A DNA stretch of 64,000 nt, from contig NZ_JBNHEP010000170.1 in the NCBI RefSeq assembly GCF_050015995.1, positions 9,973 to 73,972 of the forward strand, in the 5' to 3' direction. The position numbers were made by a program, and so were the translations under genes. The notes beneath the pieces are model-generated. The model was given only the letters and a program-made list of their open reading frames with translations. It ran no database searches and was not told where the DNA came from. This stretch comes from Trichodesmium sp050015995 (GTDB lineage Bacteria; Cyanobacteriota; Cyanobacteriia; Cyanobacteriales; Microcoleaceae). Shown piece by piece: positions 45,679 through 54,950 of the stretch (position 1 is its first letter; each line of letters opens with the position of its first letter).

Positions 45679-46521
45679 CTAATCACCCATATTTAGGTCT
45701 AAAGTTAATTGAACATCTTGATTCTTTAAAATAGTATGATGACTTTGAGCTTCAGAAACAGAATTCAATCTTTCTAATCCTAATTTTACATATTCTTCTT
45801 CTATTTCTATACTGATAGATTTCCTTCCCAATTTTTGAGCGACTACGGATGTAGTAAATGTTCCAGCAAATAAATCTAGAATCAAATCGCCAGGACTACT
45901 ACTTGCTTTAATAATTCTTTCCAATAAAGCTTCTGGTTTCTGAGTCGGATGATTTCTATACTCAGCCATTTTATATCTCACTCTAGGAATATACCAAACA
46001 TTACCAGGCACTTTTTTAGAATTATAAACTGTTGGATTTTGTTTGCGATAATCAATCAATTTACGCACTGCACCTGTTTTAGCTTCAATCTTTATTTCTT
46101 CAGCGTTAAATATGTAATTATTTTTATCTTTTACCCCAAATAAAATTGGTTCATATAAAGAACCAAAATATTTTTTTGCCTGAACTCCCGAACTATCGTA
46201 ATACCAGATAATTCGGGAAAGAATAGTAATTTTATCCCTTAAATATATGTCTATATATGGCATATATTGTGTTGCTGCCATAATGTAAATAGTACCTGTA
46301 ATTTTTAATTTTCTCAGGCATAAATCTAGCCATTGATAACACCATTTTATATACTCATCATCAGAATTCCATTTTTTTTGCTTGCCATTAAATTTCTTAC
46401 CAATATTATAGGGAGGGTCAGCAAATATTAGGTCAATACTACCGTCTTTTACGCAATCATCCAAAACAGAAATTATATCTCCCAAAATAATTTTGTTTTC
46501 TGCAAATTTCCTAACTTTCAT
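45679..46521 (-). CDS. DNA methyltransferase, beta-class (DPPY)
   Basis: A 280-residue amino-methyltransferase. Motif IV DPPYNIGKKF comes first (residues 35-44) and the SAM-binding motif I LDLFAGTFTTSVVA comes late (about 215), the order of beta-class enzymes that methylate adenine N6 or cytosine N4. NHPTQKPEALLERII precedes motif I as usual, and SISIEIEEEYV follows. The central region (WYIPRVRYKMAEY) would be the target-recognition part. With the directly following endonuclease it forms a type II restriction-modification pair. It is inserted 51 bp downstream of an amino-acid permease gene in the same direction. Confidence 0.85.
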   Translation of the reverse strand: MKVRKFAENKIILGDIISVLDDCVKDGSIDLIFADPPYNIGKKFNGKQKKWNSDDEYIKWCYQWLDLCLRKLKITGTIYIMAATQYMPYIDIYLRDKITILSRIIWYYDSSGVQAKKYFGSLYEPILFGVKDKNNYIFNAEEIKIEAKTGAVRKLIDYRKQNPTVYNSKKVPGNVWYIPRVRYKMAEYRNHPTQKPEALLERIIKASSSPGDLILDLFAGTFTTSVVAQKLGRKSISIEIEEEYVKLGLERLNSVSEAQSHHTILKNQDVQLTLDLNMGD

Positions 46522-46572
46522 TTCACTTTTAAAAAACTTTTTTTCACAAATGATTTAGGGTTAGCACATAAA

Positions 46573-47784
46573 TCAATGAGTAGTATTTAATTTTTTCTCC
46601 AATTGCCGACTACCGACTGACATGGCATAACAAATAATCCAAAAAAGTATACCATCAAATAAATAAACTTCGGCATAATCTCCTAAAAATTGAGGTTGAG
46701 CTAAAACCGAACGACTAATACCCAATAATTCTACTAATCCCACAATTGATAATAGAGTTGTATCCTGAAATAGACTAATAAATTGACCGACTATGGAAGG
46801 AATAGCTACTTTTAAAGCTTGAGGTAAAACAATTAATCCTACACTTAATGGAGTATTTAAACCTAATGCTTTCGCCGCTTCAGTTTGACCTCTAGGTACA
46901 GATTGTAAACCACCTCTAACATTTTCTGCTAAATAAGCGGAACTAAATAAAGTTAATCCTAAAATTGCTCGTAAAATTCTGTCAGGTCGCATTCCATCTG
47001 GTAGAAAGAGAGGAATCATAATTTGCCCCATAAATAGAATTGAAATTAAAGGTAATCCCCTAATAATTTCAATATAGCCAATAGAAAATATTCTAATTAC
47101 TGGCAATTTACTTTGTCTGCCTAAAGCTAATAAAACTCCTAAAGGAAAAGATAAAAAAATGCTAACTAAAGAAGTTAGTATAGTTAGCATTAAACCACCC
47201 CAGTCATTTGTAGATACAGATTTTAAACCTAATCCGCCTCCGATTAACCAGAGAATTAATATAAATGCAATAAACCAAGTAAAAGATAGATATTTACCTA
47301 AGTTGCTATTTTTTTTACCTAATTGTTTTCCTATCCAGGCAGTAGCAATAACTAAAATCACCATTCCTACCAGTAATAATTTAAATGGCATAGCTACAGG
47401 AATTAATAACAGAATAGCAGGTAATACAGCGATAAAAATTAATACTGGCAAGGTAAATAATGTAGCTGAGTTTCTAGCAATAATTCCCCAAGAGAAACCA
47501 GAAAAACTAGAAATTATGCCGACTATTAACCAGATACGCCAATATTGGTCTCTGGGATATCTACCTACCATTAATAATGGCAAGTTAACTTTAATGACCT
47601 GCCATTCTGCTTCTGTTGTTGCCCAGAAAATAAAGTTAGTTATTGCCCCCAAAATTAAGCTGAATAATATTAGAGTTAGTAAGATATTGTACCAGGTACT
47701 AAAAAAATTTTTTCTCAGCCATTCTATAGAATTAGTTTCTGAAAATGGTGGAGCCGAGGATTTATTTGTATTTATTGTTTTCAT
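46573..47784 (-). CDS. aapM: General L-amino-acid ABC transporter permease, AapM/BztC type
   Basis: A 403-residue permease with eight or nine predicted helices. The N-terminus SIEWLRKNFFSTWYNILLTL is characteristic of AapM/BztC (NatH in cyanobacteria). The His/Glu/Gln-type permease domain lies in the C-terminal half, with the EAA loop SVPRGQTEAAKALGLNTPLSVGLIVLPQALKVAIPS that docks the ATPase, and GLPLISILFMGQ before it. It follows aapQ by about 385 bp in the same direction and precedes the restriction-modification pair. Together with aapQ and the binding protein it should form a broad-range amino-acid importer. Confidence 0.9.
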   Translation of the reverse strand: MKTINTNKSSAPPFSETNSIEWLRKNFFSTWYNILLTLILFSLILGAITNFIFWATTEAEWQVIKVNLPLLMVGRYPRDQYWRIWLIVGIISSFSGFSWGIIARNSATLFTLPVLIFIAVLPAILLLIPVAMPFKLLLVGMVILVIATAWIGKQLGKKNSNLGKYLSFTWFIAFILILWLIGGGLGLKSVSTNDWGGLMLTILTSLVSIFLSFPLGVLLALGRQSKLPVIRIFSIGYIEIIRGLPLISILFMGQIMIPLFLPDGMRPDRILRAILGLTLFSSAYLAENVRGGLQSVPRGQTEAAKALGLNTPLSVGLIVLPQALKVAIPSIVGQFISLFQDTTLLSIVGLVELLGISRSVLAQPQFLGDYAEVYLFDGILFWIICYAMSVGSRQLEKKLNTTH

Positions 47785-48169
47785 ATAAGTAGGGATTGCT
47801 GATAATTAGGTTTGTAGTAGGGCTTTAGCCCTAGTGAACTGTTTCATTTAAAATAGTGTTTTAGACTTGTCATTGTACCTAGAGAAAATTATCTCTTAAA
47901 AGTTTGCTATTGCAACATTTAAAGTGAAATACTCCACTAGAGTAAATCTTGGGAGCTAAACTTCTACTACTAAAAAAGTGTCAGTCTAGTAGAGTGCGTA
48001 TTTACGGCTAAAATTTAAACTCTGAAAGGTATTTAGCAATTTGTCCTAACTCACCATTCTAGTTATGTTTTTCTACTAGGATAAATACTTGGGGGGCTAA
48101 AGCCCTGCTATAAACAAAATTTAATTTATAAAAAAGCAATTTATGTCTCTTTGCTCTTCCATTATAATC
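47785..48169. other. Spacer between the two permease genes
   Basis: About 385 bases, unusually long within this operon. It holds single arms of the GTAGTAGGGCTTTAGCCC palindrome (47813-47832 and 48093-48113) and a degenerate inverted repeat, AACTGTTTCATTTAAAATAG (47840s) and GCAACATTTAAAGTGAAA (47910s), resembling 12340-12430. No gene. Confidence 0.5.
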
Positions 48170-49336
48170 TTATCTTTCTGTTAGTTGAACAGTTTTATTC
48201 AAGAAATTCATACACAATGAAATTGTCAAATTTATAGAAAGATAAACTGCCATAATTAAAATAAATACTTCTACTGGACGACCTGTTTGATTATAAGTAG
48301 TATTAGCCACAGCATATAAATCTGGATAACCAATAGCTATTGCTAAACTAGAATTTTTGGCTAAGTTCATATATTGACTATTTAATGATGGAATCATCAC
48401 CCGTAATGCTTGAGGGAAAATTACCAACCTCATAACTAAACCAGACTTTAATCCTAAAGACCTCGCTGCTTCCCATTGCCCTTTCGGTACTGCTTGAATG
48501 CCAGAACGAACAATTTCTGCAATAAAAGCACCTGTATAAAAGACTAATCCTACTAATAAAGCTGAAAGTTCTAATGTTAAATTTAATCCCCCTTCTGTGC
48601 CTCCTGTTTCTGTTGCAATAGGTGGTTGCCAACCCAGAGCAAATACAATAATAAATACTGCAATAATTCCCATACTAATTAATGCAATAATTTGTGGTTG
48701 ACCAGATGCTGCTTTTTCTGTCATTAATTTATTCCGCCATTGCCAAATAAACATAGCAGCGATCGCTCCTACAACTAAAACTATTAACCATAACCAAAAA
48801 TTCAAAGTATTTTCCGGCCAAGGAATAGCTATTCCTCGTTTACTCATAAATATTGGTCCGGGTAATTCTAATTTTTCTTGTGGTCTGGGTAAACTGAAAA
48901 AAACTGCAAAATACCAGAAAAATAATTGCAATAATAGAGGAGTATTTCTGACAACTTCGACATAAACTCGATTCAAATTCCGCAGTAACCAATTTTCAGA
49001 AAAACTGGCGATACCTGCCAATATTCCAACTATTGTTGTGAATAAAATTCCTAAAATCATTACTCGCAGAGAATTAACTAAACCTGCTAATAATACTTGA
49101 GTATAGGGGTCGTTTGGTTTGTAAGGAATCAAGCTTTCACTAATACTAAATCCTGCTTCATTATCTAGGAAACTGAAGCCAAACTTTGTGCCTTGTTGTG
49201 CTAAATTTCGGCTGAGGTTGCTAATCATTATAGTTACAACCGCAACAAAAATTACTATGGCAAGAACTTGTAAAGCAATACGCCAAAATCTATCATCTCG
49301 CCATAGGGGAATTTTTTGATTCTTCTCGTCAATCAT
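48170..49336 (-). CDS. aapQ: General L-amino-acid ABC transporter permease, AapQ/BztB type
   Basis: A 388-residue permease. The N-terminus IPLWRDDRFWRIALQVLA is diagnostic of AapQ/BztB (NatG in cyanobacteria); a periplasmic loop follows the first helix, and the transport domain contains VEVVRNTPLLLQLFFWYF and the EAA loop AVPKGQWEAARSLGLKSGLVMRLVIFPQALRVMIPS. It forms a heterodimer with AapM in known systems. It lies downstream of a binding-protein pseudogene and upstream of aapM. Start ATG 49336. Confidence 0.9.
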   Translation of the reverse strand: MIDEKNQKIPLWRDDRFWRIALQVLAIVIFVAVVTIMISNLSRNLAQQGTKFGFSFLDNEAGFSISESLIPYKPNDPYTQVLLAGLVNSLRVMILGILFTTIVGILAGIASFSENWLLRNLNRVYVEVVRNTPLLLQLFFWYFAVFFSLPRPQEKLELPGPIFMSKRGIAIPWPENTLNFWLWLIVLVVGAIAAMFIWQWRNKLMTEKAASGQPQIIALISMGIIAVFIIVFALGWQPPIATETGGTEGGLNLTLELSALLVGLVFYTGAFIAEIVRSGIQAVPKGQWEAARSLGLKSGLVMRLVIFPQALRVMIPSLNSQYMNLAKNSSLAIAIGYPDLYAVANTTYNQTGRPVEVFILIMAVYLSINLTISLCMNFLNKTVQLTER

Positions 49337-49417
49337 TTTTTAGGGAGTAGGGAGTAGGGAATAGGAAGTAGTTATAATCAATGGTTAAGGAAAAAGTAGC
49401 GTAAATATAGCGCTCCT

Positions 49418-49476
49418 AAATAGGTTGTAAAATTTTATCGTAGGGGTTTGGTCTCCAAACCCCATCTAACCTATTT
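49418..49476 (-). repeat. Stem-loop upstream of aapQ
   Basis: Outer arms AAATAGGTT/AACCTATTT and an inner perfect GGGGTTTGG/CCAAACCCC stem with a three-base loop. It lies about 80 bp upstream of the aapQ start on the transcribed side, so it may attenuate or protect RNA between the binding-protein copies and the permeases. Confidence 0.5.
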
Positions 49477-49496
49477 GTTTCAGAATGGGAATTTTG

Positions 49497-49559
49497 ATAA
49501 TTTGTCAAGTATGTAGAAAATAGCAAAATTTTCAAGAGCAAATATACCCGCTTCTGCAT
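49497..49559 (-). pseudogene. 5' fragment of a third binding-protein copy
   Basis: Complement gives ATG then QKRVYLLLKILLFSTYLTN, nearly the signal peptide of the pseudogene at 50842 (QKWLYLLLTILLFSTYLTN). Similarity stops after about 21 codons. The ~230 bp between it and the pseudogene end (49560-49790) matches the spacer at 50843-51063, so this is the start of a third tandem copy whose body has been deleted. Confidence 0.8.
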
Positions 49560-49790
49560 AATTTCTATTTAATTTCCTGCCGATAAATTTTCATCCCCAT
49601 CTACTTTATCAAAATAATTGATTTTAAAACCCCGCCTTGATTAACGAAATGTTTTTGGAGGGTTGCTGAAAATTCCCGTTACAAAAACAACCTCTGACTT
49701 CTAACTTCATAGAGATTAGCTAAATTTTTTGAATACTTGGGAAATCGAGTGTAGATTAATTCCCAAATCTTTACTGTTGTTAGCTAGTTT

Positions 49791-50842
49791 TTAACGAAAA
49801 GGAGGAGAATAAAGTAGACCACCATTAATCCACAAATTATTCAGACCGCGAGGCAGTTTATATGGAGAATTTTTTCCTAAGTTACGGTCATAAATTTCAC
49901 CATAGTTGCCTACTTGCTTAATGACTCTATAGGCAAAATCATTACTTAAACCTAGACCTTCACCGAGATTTCCTTCTACTCCTAAAAATCTTCTTATTGT
50001 AGGGTCATCGTAATTTTTCTTCTCATCTACATTTGCTTGGGTAATACCTAATTCTTCAGCTTCTATCAAAGCATAAATTACCCATGTAACTACATTAGAC
50101 CAAGTAGAATAATTATTTACTGTTGCAGGACTCAAAGGTTCTTTTGATAAGGTAAGTATTTAAAATAATATGTTGTTCGGAATTAGGGAAAGTTATACTA
50201 CGACGACTTAATAATTGAGATTTATCAGAAGTCATCCCATCACAACTACCTTCTGCATAAGCAACATAAGCTGGATCTGCTTGCTGAAATGTTAATGTTT
50301 CTGCCTAAATATTTTAGTTTGCCGAGATTTTTTGTTAAATTTAGTTCTGTAGTTGTACCTGCTTCTACCCAGATAGATTTACCTTGAAAATCTTTAAGAG
50401 TTTCAATCCCACTATCTGCACTAACCATTATCCCTTGACCATCATAAAATACAGTAGGGGCAAATTCTAAACCAACAGTCGTATCTCTACTAAGTGTCCA
50501 AGTTGTATTTCGAGAAAGCATGTCTACTTCTCAACGGTTAAGAGCTAAGAAACGCTCCGTTGAATCTAAGTTTCGATACTCCACAGCAGTCGGGTCATCA
50601 AATAAAGCTGCTGCTACTGCCTTACATATATCAATATCTATTCCTGAATAGTTATCATTTTGGTCTACATAACTAAATCCTAGTATCAAACCCTCTACAC
50701 CACAAATTAACTTGCCACGATTTTTCACAACATCTAAGCAACTTTTTGCTGGTGGAGTTGGTTCAGATTGAGAATTTTCACTATTTGTCAAGTATGTGGA
50801 AAATAGCAAAATTGTCAAGAGCAAATACAACCACTTCTGCAT
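49791..50842 (-). pseudogene. aapJ: Full-length pseudogene of AapJ-type binding protein
   Basis: A paralogue of the intact gene at 51064-52134 that is readable end to end but with lesions. ATG 50842 opens a signal peptide; LDVVKNRGKLICGVEG and the ligand region follow. At ALNR a TGA replaces the Gly codon (intact: ALNGGEVDML). A frame change occurs near 50310 after NLGKLKYLGRN and another near 50140 before EPLSPATVNNYS. The C-terminus (LPRGLNNLWINGGLLYSPPFR) is preserved. Residue differences are modest, so inactivation is fairly recent. Confidence 0.88.
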
Positions 50843-51063
50843 AATTTCTATTCAATATTCCTGCCAATAAATTTTCATCCCCATTTACTTTTATCAAAAT
50901 AATTGAGTCTAAAACCCCACCTTGATTGACGAAATGTTTTTGGAGTGTTGTTCAAAATTGCCACTACAAAAACAACTTCTAAATTCTGAATTCTAAATTC
51001 ATACAGACTTGGGAAATGAAGTGTAGATTTATTCCCAAATCTTTAGCTGTTTTAAGTTTCTTG

Positions 51064-52134
51064 TTAACGGAAAGGTGGAGAATAAAGCAACCCACCATTA
51101 GTCCATAAATCATTCAGACCGCGAGGTAACTTAAATTGAGATTTTTCTCCTAAGTTGCGGTCATAGACTTCACCGTAGTTACCAACTTGCTTAATTACAC
51201 GATATGCAAAATCATTACTCAAACCCAAACCTTCACCGAGGTCTCCCTCTACTCCTAAAAAGCGTTTAATGGTCGGGTCATCAGAATTTTGCTTCAAGTC
51301 ATCTACATTTGCTTGGGTAATCCCCAACTCTTCAGCTTCTATCAAAGCATAAGTCGTCCATTTTACCACATCAAACCAGGCTGAATCATTATTTTTTGTT
51401 ACTGGACCCAAAGGTTCCTTGGACATAGTAACATCCAAGATTATATGGTCTCCTGGATTCGGTAGGGTACTACGACGACTCAATAATTGAGACTTATCAG
51501 AAGTCATACCATCACAACGTCCCTCCGCGTAAGCTGCATAAGCTGGGTCTGCTTGTTGAAAAGTTAATGTTTCAGCTTCTACATTTCTTTGGCGGAGATT
51601 ATCTGTTAAATTTAATTCTGTAGTTGTGCCTGCTTCAACACAAATTGATTTGCCTTGCAATTCCTCTAAAGATTTAACCCCACTATCAGCACGAACCATC
51701 ATGCCTTGACCATCATAGAATGTAGTAGGGGCAAACTCCAAACCAACAGTGGTATCTCGACTAATAGTCCATGTTGTGTTCCGAGATAGCATATCTACTT
51801 CTCCACCGTTAAGAGCAGTAAAACGCTCCGTTGAATCTAAGTTACGGTATTCTATAGCATTTAAATCATCAAATAAAGCAGCAGCAACCGCTTTGCAAAT
51901 ATCTATATCTATTCCTGAGTATTTACCATTTTGGTCCACATAACTGAAGCCAGGAATACCACCCTCTACACCGCATATTAATTTACCGCGATTTCTGACA
52001 ATATCTAAACGACTGGTGGCTTGTTGACTTTCTTGGCCAGCTCCTGTTTGGCCTGATGTGCCTTCACCTTCGCAAGCTGTTAGTGGCAGTACCATCAACA
52101 TAGCTGCTATTAGAATAGATCCCCATTTTTGCAT
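51064..52134 (-). CDS. aapJ: General L-amino-acid ABC transporter binding protein, AapJ/BztA type
   Basis: A lipoprotein of about 356 residues. ATG 52134 is chosen (MQKWGSILIAAMLM) because both tandem relatives begin at the same MQK; an upstream ATG at 52188 would add 18 residues before the signal. The lipobox is LTAC. The mature protein shows LDIVRNRGKLICGVEGGIPGFS, YSGIDIDICKAVAAALF and CVEAGTTTELNL, the ligand-site signature of AapJ/BztA (NatF in cyanobacteria), and ends LPRGLNDLWTNGGLLYSPPFR. It binds acidic, polar or a broad range of amino acids by family. It is the promoter-proximal gene of the transporter set and the only intact one of three tandem copies. Confidence 0.9.
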   Translation of the reverse strand: MQKWGSILIAAMLMVLPLTACEGEGTSGQTGAGQESQQATSRLDIVRNRGKLICGVEGGIPGFSYVDQNGKYSGIDIDICKAVAAALFDDLNAIEYRNLDSTERFTALNGGEVDMLSRNTTWTISRDTTVGLEFAPTTFYDGQGMMVRADSGVKSLEELQGKSICVEAGTTTELNLTDNLRQRNVEAETLTFQQADPAYAAYAEGRCDGMTSDKSQLLSRRSTLPNPGDHIILDVTMSKEPLGPVTKNNDSAWFDVVKWTTYALIEAEELGITQANVDDLKQNSDDPTIKRFLGVEGDLGEGLGLSNDFAYRVIKQVGNYGEVYDRNLGEKSQFKLPRGLNDLWTNGGLLYSPPFR

Positions 52135-52299
52135 AGTAGTATTCTGGTTTTTTTGTTTTGAAAAAAGTGATCTACTCAAAGCTACCATAGTGTCAAGCTT
52201 GACGATCGCTTCTGGAAGCTCTCAAGCAACTACTTTCCACATTTTGTTCCTTATTTATTTGAATACTTTTAATTTTTAATTTTTACTTTAAATTCAAAC

Positions 52300-52587
52300 C
52301 TATACAGATAGTGAAGGTTCACTTCCCAAACGTTCCTCAGCTAAATCCCTAATTAAGGACACCCGAGATTGAATATATTCGTTAATTAAATCTGCTTCTG
52401 TACAATTTAGGGTACTTCTTTTTTTCAACTGTTTGATTAACCACTGGGCTAAGGTGGCATCATCCAGTGATACCAAGGTTGTAGCTTGGGAGTTTTCTAC
52501 TACAGACCAAAGCTGACGTAACATTGTGGGAGTCATAGGAACCTCCATATAAATTTCATATCCGTTTTTCTTTAGAGGATTGGTCAA
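52300..52587 (-). CDS. Small conserved hypothetical protein
   Basis: A 95-residue soluble protein, charged and mostly helical: TPTMLRQLWSVVENSQATTL, SLDDATLAQWLIKQL and LINEYIQSRVSLIRDLAEERL. No known domain recognised. The second Met (MEVPMTPTM, residue 14) is a possible true start because conserved-looking sequence begins there. It precedes the transporter set by about 165 bp in the same direction but there is no evidence of a link in function. Confidence 0.55.
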   Translation of the reverse strand: MTNPLKKNGYEIYMEVPMTPTMLRQLWSVVENSQATTLVSLDDATLAQWLIKQLKKRSTLNCTEADLINEYIQSRVSLIRDLAEERLGSEPSLSV

Positions 52588-53316
52588 GAATGGTAATTAG
52601 GACGTATCCTTAAACACATATTTTCCCAATTTTGTATTTTCTTAACCATTCTTTTATATTTACTCAATAATAACTGAAATGTACTGATATAAGAGGCGCT
52701 TACACATAATAAGTTACAATTTCTACTAATATCTTTACAAACTGATGTGTTTCTTTACTTATCCTTGATGGGACTTAATCAGGTCAGGCCGATTCATAAA
52801 ATACCTTTAGTACTTTATTTTCTAGTTTTATACTTACTAATCTTGACCAGCTTTAAATATTTAAGTGGTTTTTCAGTAGTGAGTTTTTGTGCTTTATATT
52901 TGGCTTCTGAATCGGAAATTTAAAAGAAGTTTATAATTTATTTACATATTTTTTCTTAGAAAAAAAGTAGTATTTTATACAAAATGCTCATAAGTAATAT
53001 GATGTCCGGTTGAATAGTTATAAATAACGAGGGAGAGGTCAGGAGTCAAGAGTCAGGAGTCAGGAGGGAAGAGGAGGGAATTGGAAGGTATAAGGAGGAG
53101 AAAGTTTTTTTTTCGCTTTCGCTTCGCGACATGTAACCCTTAAGCAGAACAGAGTTCTATCAAGCTCTAACCCGAACATGATATAATTTAACCCCAATTT
53201 ATATAGTAGTCCCCATTACTGGCGGAGGAATTCTCGCTCTTCTCAAATATAGTCTGTTTTGCGAATTTAACTTCTGAGTTCTGACTTCAGCTATATTATG
53301 GGTAATTAGCCGGACA
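52588..53316. other. Spacer with MITE-like element
   Basis: About 730 bases. The right half is the inverted-repeat element 52997-53322, with GGAGTCA-type heptamers (53037-53075) and the small hairpin 53111-53136 inside. The left half is A+T-rich without recognisable features. Confidence 0.5.
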
Positions 53317-53322
53317 TCATAT
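52997..53322. repeat. MITE-like element, ATATGATGTCCGG ends, meets HAD stop codon
   Basis: ATATGATGTCCGG at 52997-53009 and CCGGACATCATAT at 53310-53322 are perfect 13-bp inverted repeats. The right end overlaps the stop codon of the leftward HAD gene (complement of 53317-53319). Related ends occur at 28961-29155, which also begins immediately after a gene stop. Confidence 0.6.
53111..53136. repeat. Small hairpin repeat, variant
   Basis: TTTCGCTTTCGCTTCGCGAC then ATGTAA, a variant of the TTTCG...CGACATGAAA pattern inside the element 52997-53322. Confidence 0.4.
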
Positions 53323-54021
53323 AATATCTTGATTAACCTTTTGTATTCTGTCCAATTCTAAATCAGAAAGATAATCCACACACCAATTAGCCAAACGTTG
53401 GAGCATATGAAAAGGATAAGTATGAGCAACACCAACCACAGGCATTCCAGCTAGTTTAGCTGCTTCAATACCTGCAAAAGTATCCTCAATTACTAAACAT
53501 TCTGAAGGCTTGAGATTAATGTCTGTATATTGTTGATTCAAAATATCCACTGCTAATAAATAACCATCAGGTTTTGGTTTACTGGTCTTGACATCATCCC
53601 CAGCAATAATTACCTGAAAATAATCAGCTAAATTAGCTTTATTTAAAACTAATTTTACTTCGGCTCTGATAGCACCAGTAACCACAGCCATTTTCAGATT
53701 AGCTTGAGAAACCCGATCAATAAAATCTACCGTATCTGAATAAATTGGTAATTCTTCAATACTTTCTAATTGTTGTTGATAAGCTAGGGTTTTGCGTTTG
53801 ATTAACTGTTCTAAATAGCCTTCATTGACATATCTACCTTTTTGGGTCAATATATCTTCCAAACAAGCACGATCGCTTCTTCCTAGACAAAATTTGTGAT
53901 ATTCCTCTGGTTTAAGCAGTAGATTTTCCTCAAGTAGTACTTGTTCTATTAATTTTTCGTGCAGAAATTCATCATTAATAATTACACCATTAAAATCGAA
54001 CAAAACAGCTTTGAGAGTCAT
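53317..54021 (-). CDS. HAD-superfamily hydrolase (beta-PGM-like) with DxN motif
   Basis: A 234-residue HAD subfamily I protein with a helical cap after motif I, like phosphoglycolate phosphatase and beta-phosphoglucomutase. Motif I reads LFDFNGVIINDE: the nucleophile Asp is present but the second, acid/base Asp of DxD is Asn. Motif II is VVTGA (Thr), motif III Lys lies in KTSKPKPDGYLLA, and motif IV is CLVIEDTFAGIEAAKLAG. The DFNG variant changes phosphatase chemistry in other HADs, so activity is uncertain. Cap core includes LGRSDRACLEDIL. ATG 54021. The stop codon lies within the end of a MITE-like element, so the last codons may be recently altered. Confidence 0.78.
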   Translation of the reverse strand: MTLKAVLFDFNGVIINDEFLHEKLIEQVLLEENLLLKPEEYHKFCLGRSDRACLEDILTQKGRYVNEGYLEQLIKRKTLAYQQQLESIEELPIYSDTVDFIDRVSQANLKMAVVTGAIRAEVKLVLNKANLADYFQVIIAGDDVKTSKPKPDGYLLAVDILNQQYTDINLKPSECLVIEDTFAGIEAAKLAGMPVVGVAHTYPFHMLQRLANWCVDYLSDLELDRIQKVNQDII

Positions 54022-54322
54022 AAATTGTTAATTTATTTTGGCAATCTGAGGATAACTATAAAAATAGTATAGCAATCCTATTTTATTTGTGTATAAAAAT
54101 CTTACTGCTTTTAGGGAAAAGGGAACAGGGAACACTTAACTGGGAACAGGTGGGAATTTCAGTTTTTTTATCTACTTTTCGATTACCCGCAACCTATGCA
54201 CGGATTGCTATATACTAATTTTTAATTACTTTGATAAGTTTTTTCATAGTTGGTAGACAAGATCGAAATTTATCTTAGTTTGCGTGTCAGTAGTGCTATG
54301 AGTAAATGAAGTAGGCATCAAA

Positions 54323-54600
54323 TTGATATCTTCCCCAGCCTAAAGGTACGGACGGGGATTATTACCGAGCCTAAACTCCTCGGTGGGTTTTTTCATAGGT
54401 TCCTGCTAGCTTGACCCTAGTCTTAGGCTTGCCTCCAAGTCCGTTTAATGTCTCGGACTACCCACTCGCGACTCATATATTATTGCTGTATTCTCGTCTC
54501 TATAATGTTTTGCAGCATAGTTGAGACATTCCCATTCTCTTGGTGCGCGTTCCCTCTCTTGGTAAGCATTCCCTTGCATCTTACGCTGAGCTGGGGTAGC
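54323..54600 (-). mobile_element. IS200/IS605 relic with omegaRNA-like 3' end
   Basis: On the complement, traces of the TnpB zinc-ribbon region (GAATGGGAATGTCTCAACTA, GAATACAGCAATAATATAT) lead to GTAGTCCGAGACATTAAACG, GGAGGCAAGCC, a CCGAGGAG...CTCGG hairpin, CCCCG...CTGGGG hairpin and a terminal GATATCAA. The same block follows tnpB at 18640-18826. The protein part is beyond use; the RNA scaffold part is conserved. Confidence 0.65.
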
Positions 54601-54701
54601 ACCGCTTTTTTACCGAAAAATTGAGGTATAAAGCCTCTCCATTCATGGAGAAAAAAGAAAAAAATTCCTTTTAGACCAATTCTCTTCTTTATAAGAAGAG
54701 G

Positions 54702-54734
54702 TAATTATTAATTATTAATTATTAATTATTAATT
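54702..54734. repeat. Tandem 7-bp TAATTAT repeats
   Basis: Nearly five head-to-tail TAATTAT units. Confidence 0.75.
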
Positions 54735-54950
54735 GTTGAACATGCCAGAAACATTGTCATACCTCTAAAACAATTGTTTGGTTTTCGCGAATTATTTCAG
54801 AGGATAATTTATGTAGAAAATCTGCCCTGGTATCTTTCAATGACAAGAGTTACTGATGATGGAGCAAAAGGTAATTCTCTTGACCAAACAATCTTAAGCT
54901 TTCCAATCTTAGCTAAATAAACTTTATCCCGATCAAATAACTAATATTCC

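Noticed and set aside
47159..47788. 209-codon plus-strand frame opposite the aapM gene
   Set aside because: The minus strand encodes a clear permease with conserved motifs; the opposing frame has low-complexity Asn/Ile-rich sequence and no family likeness.
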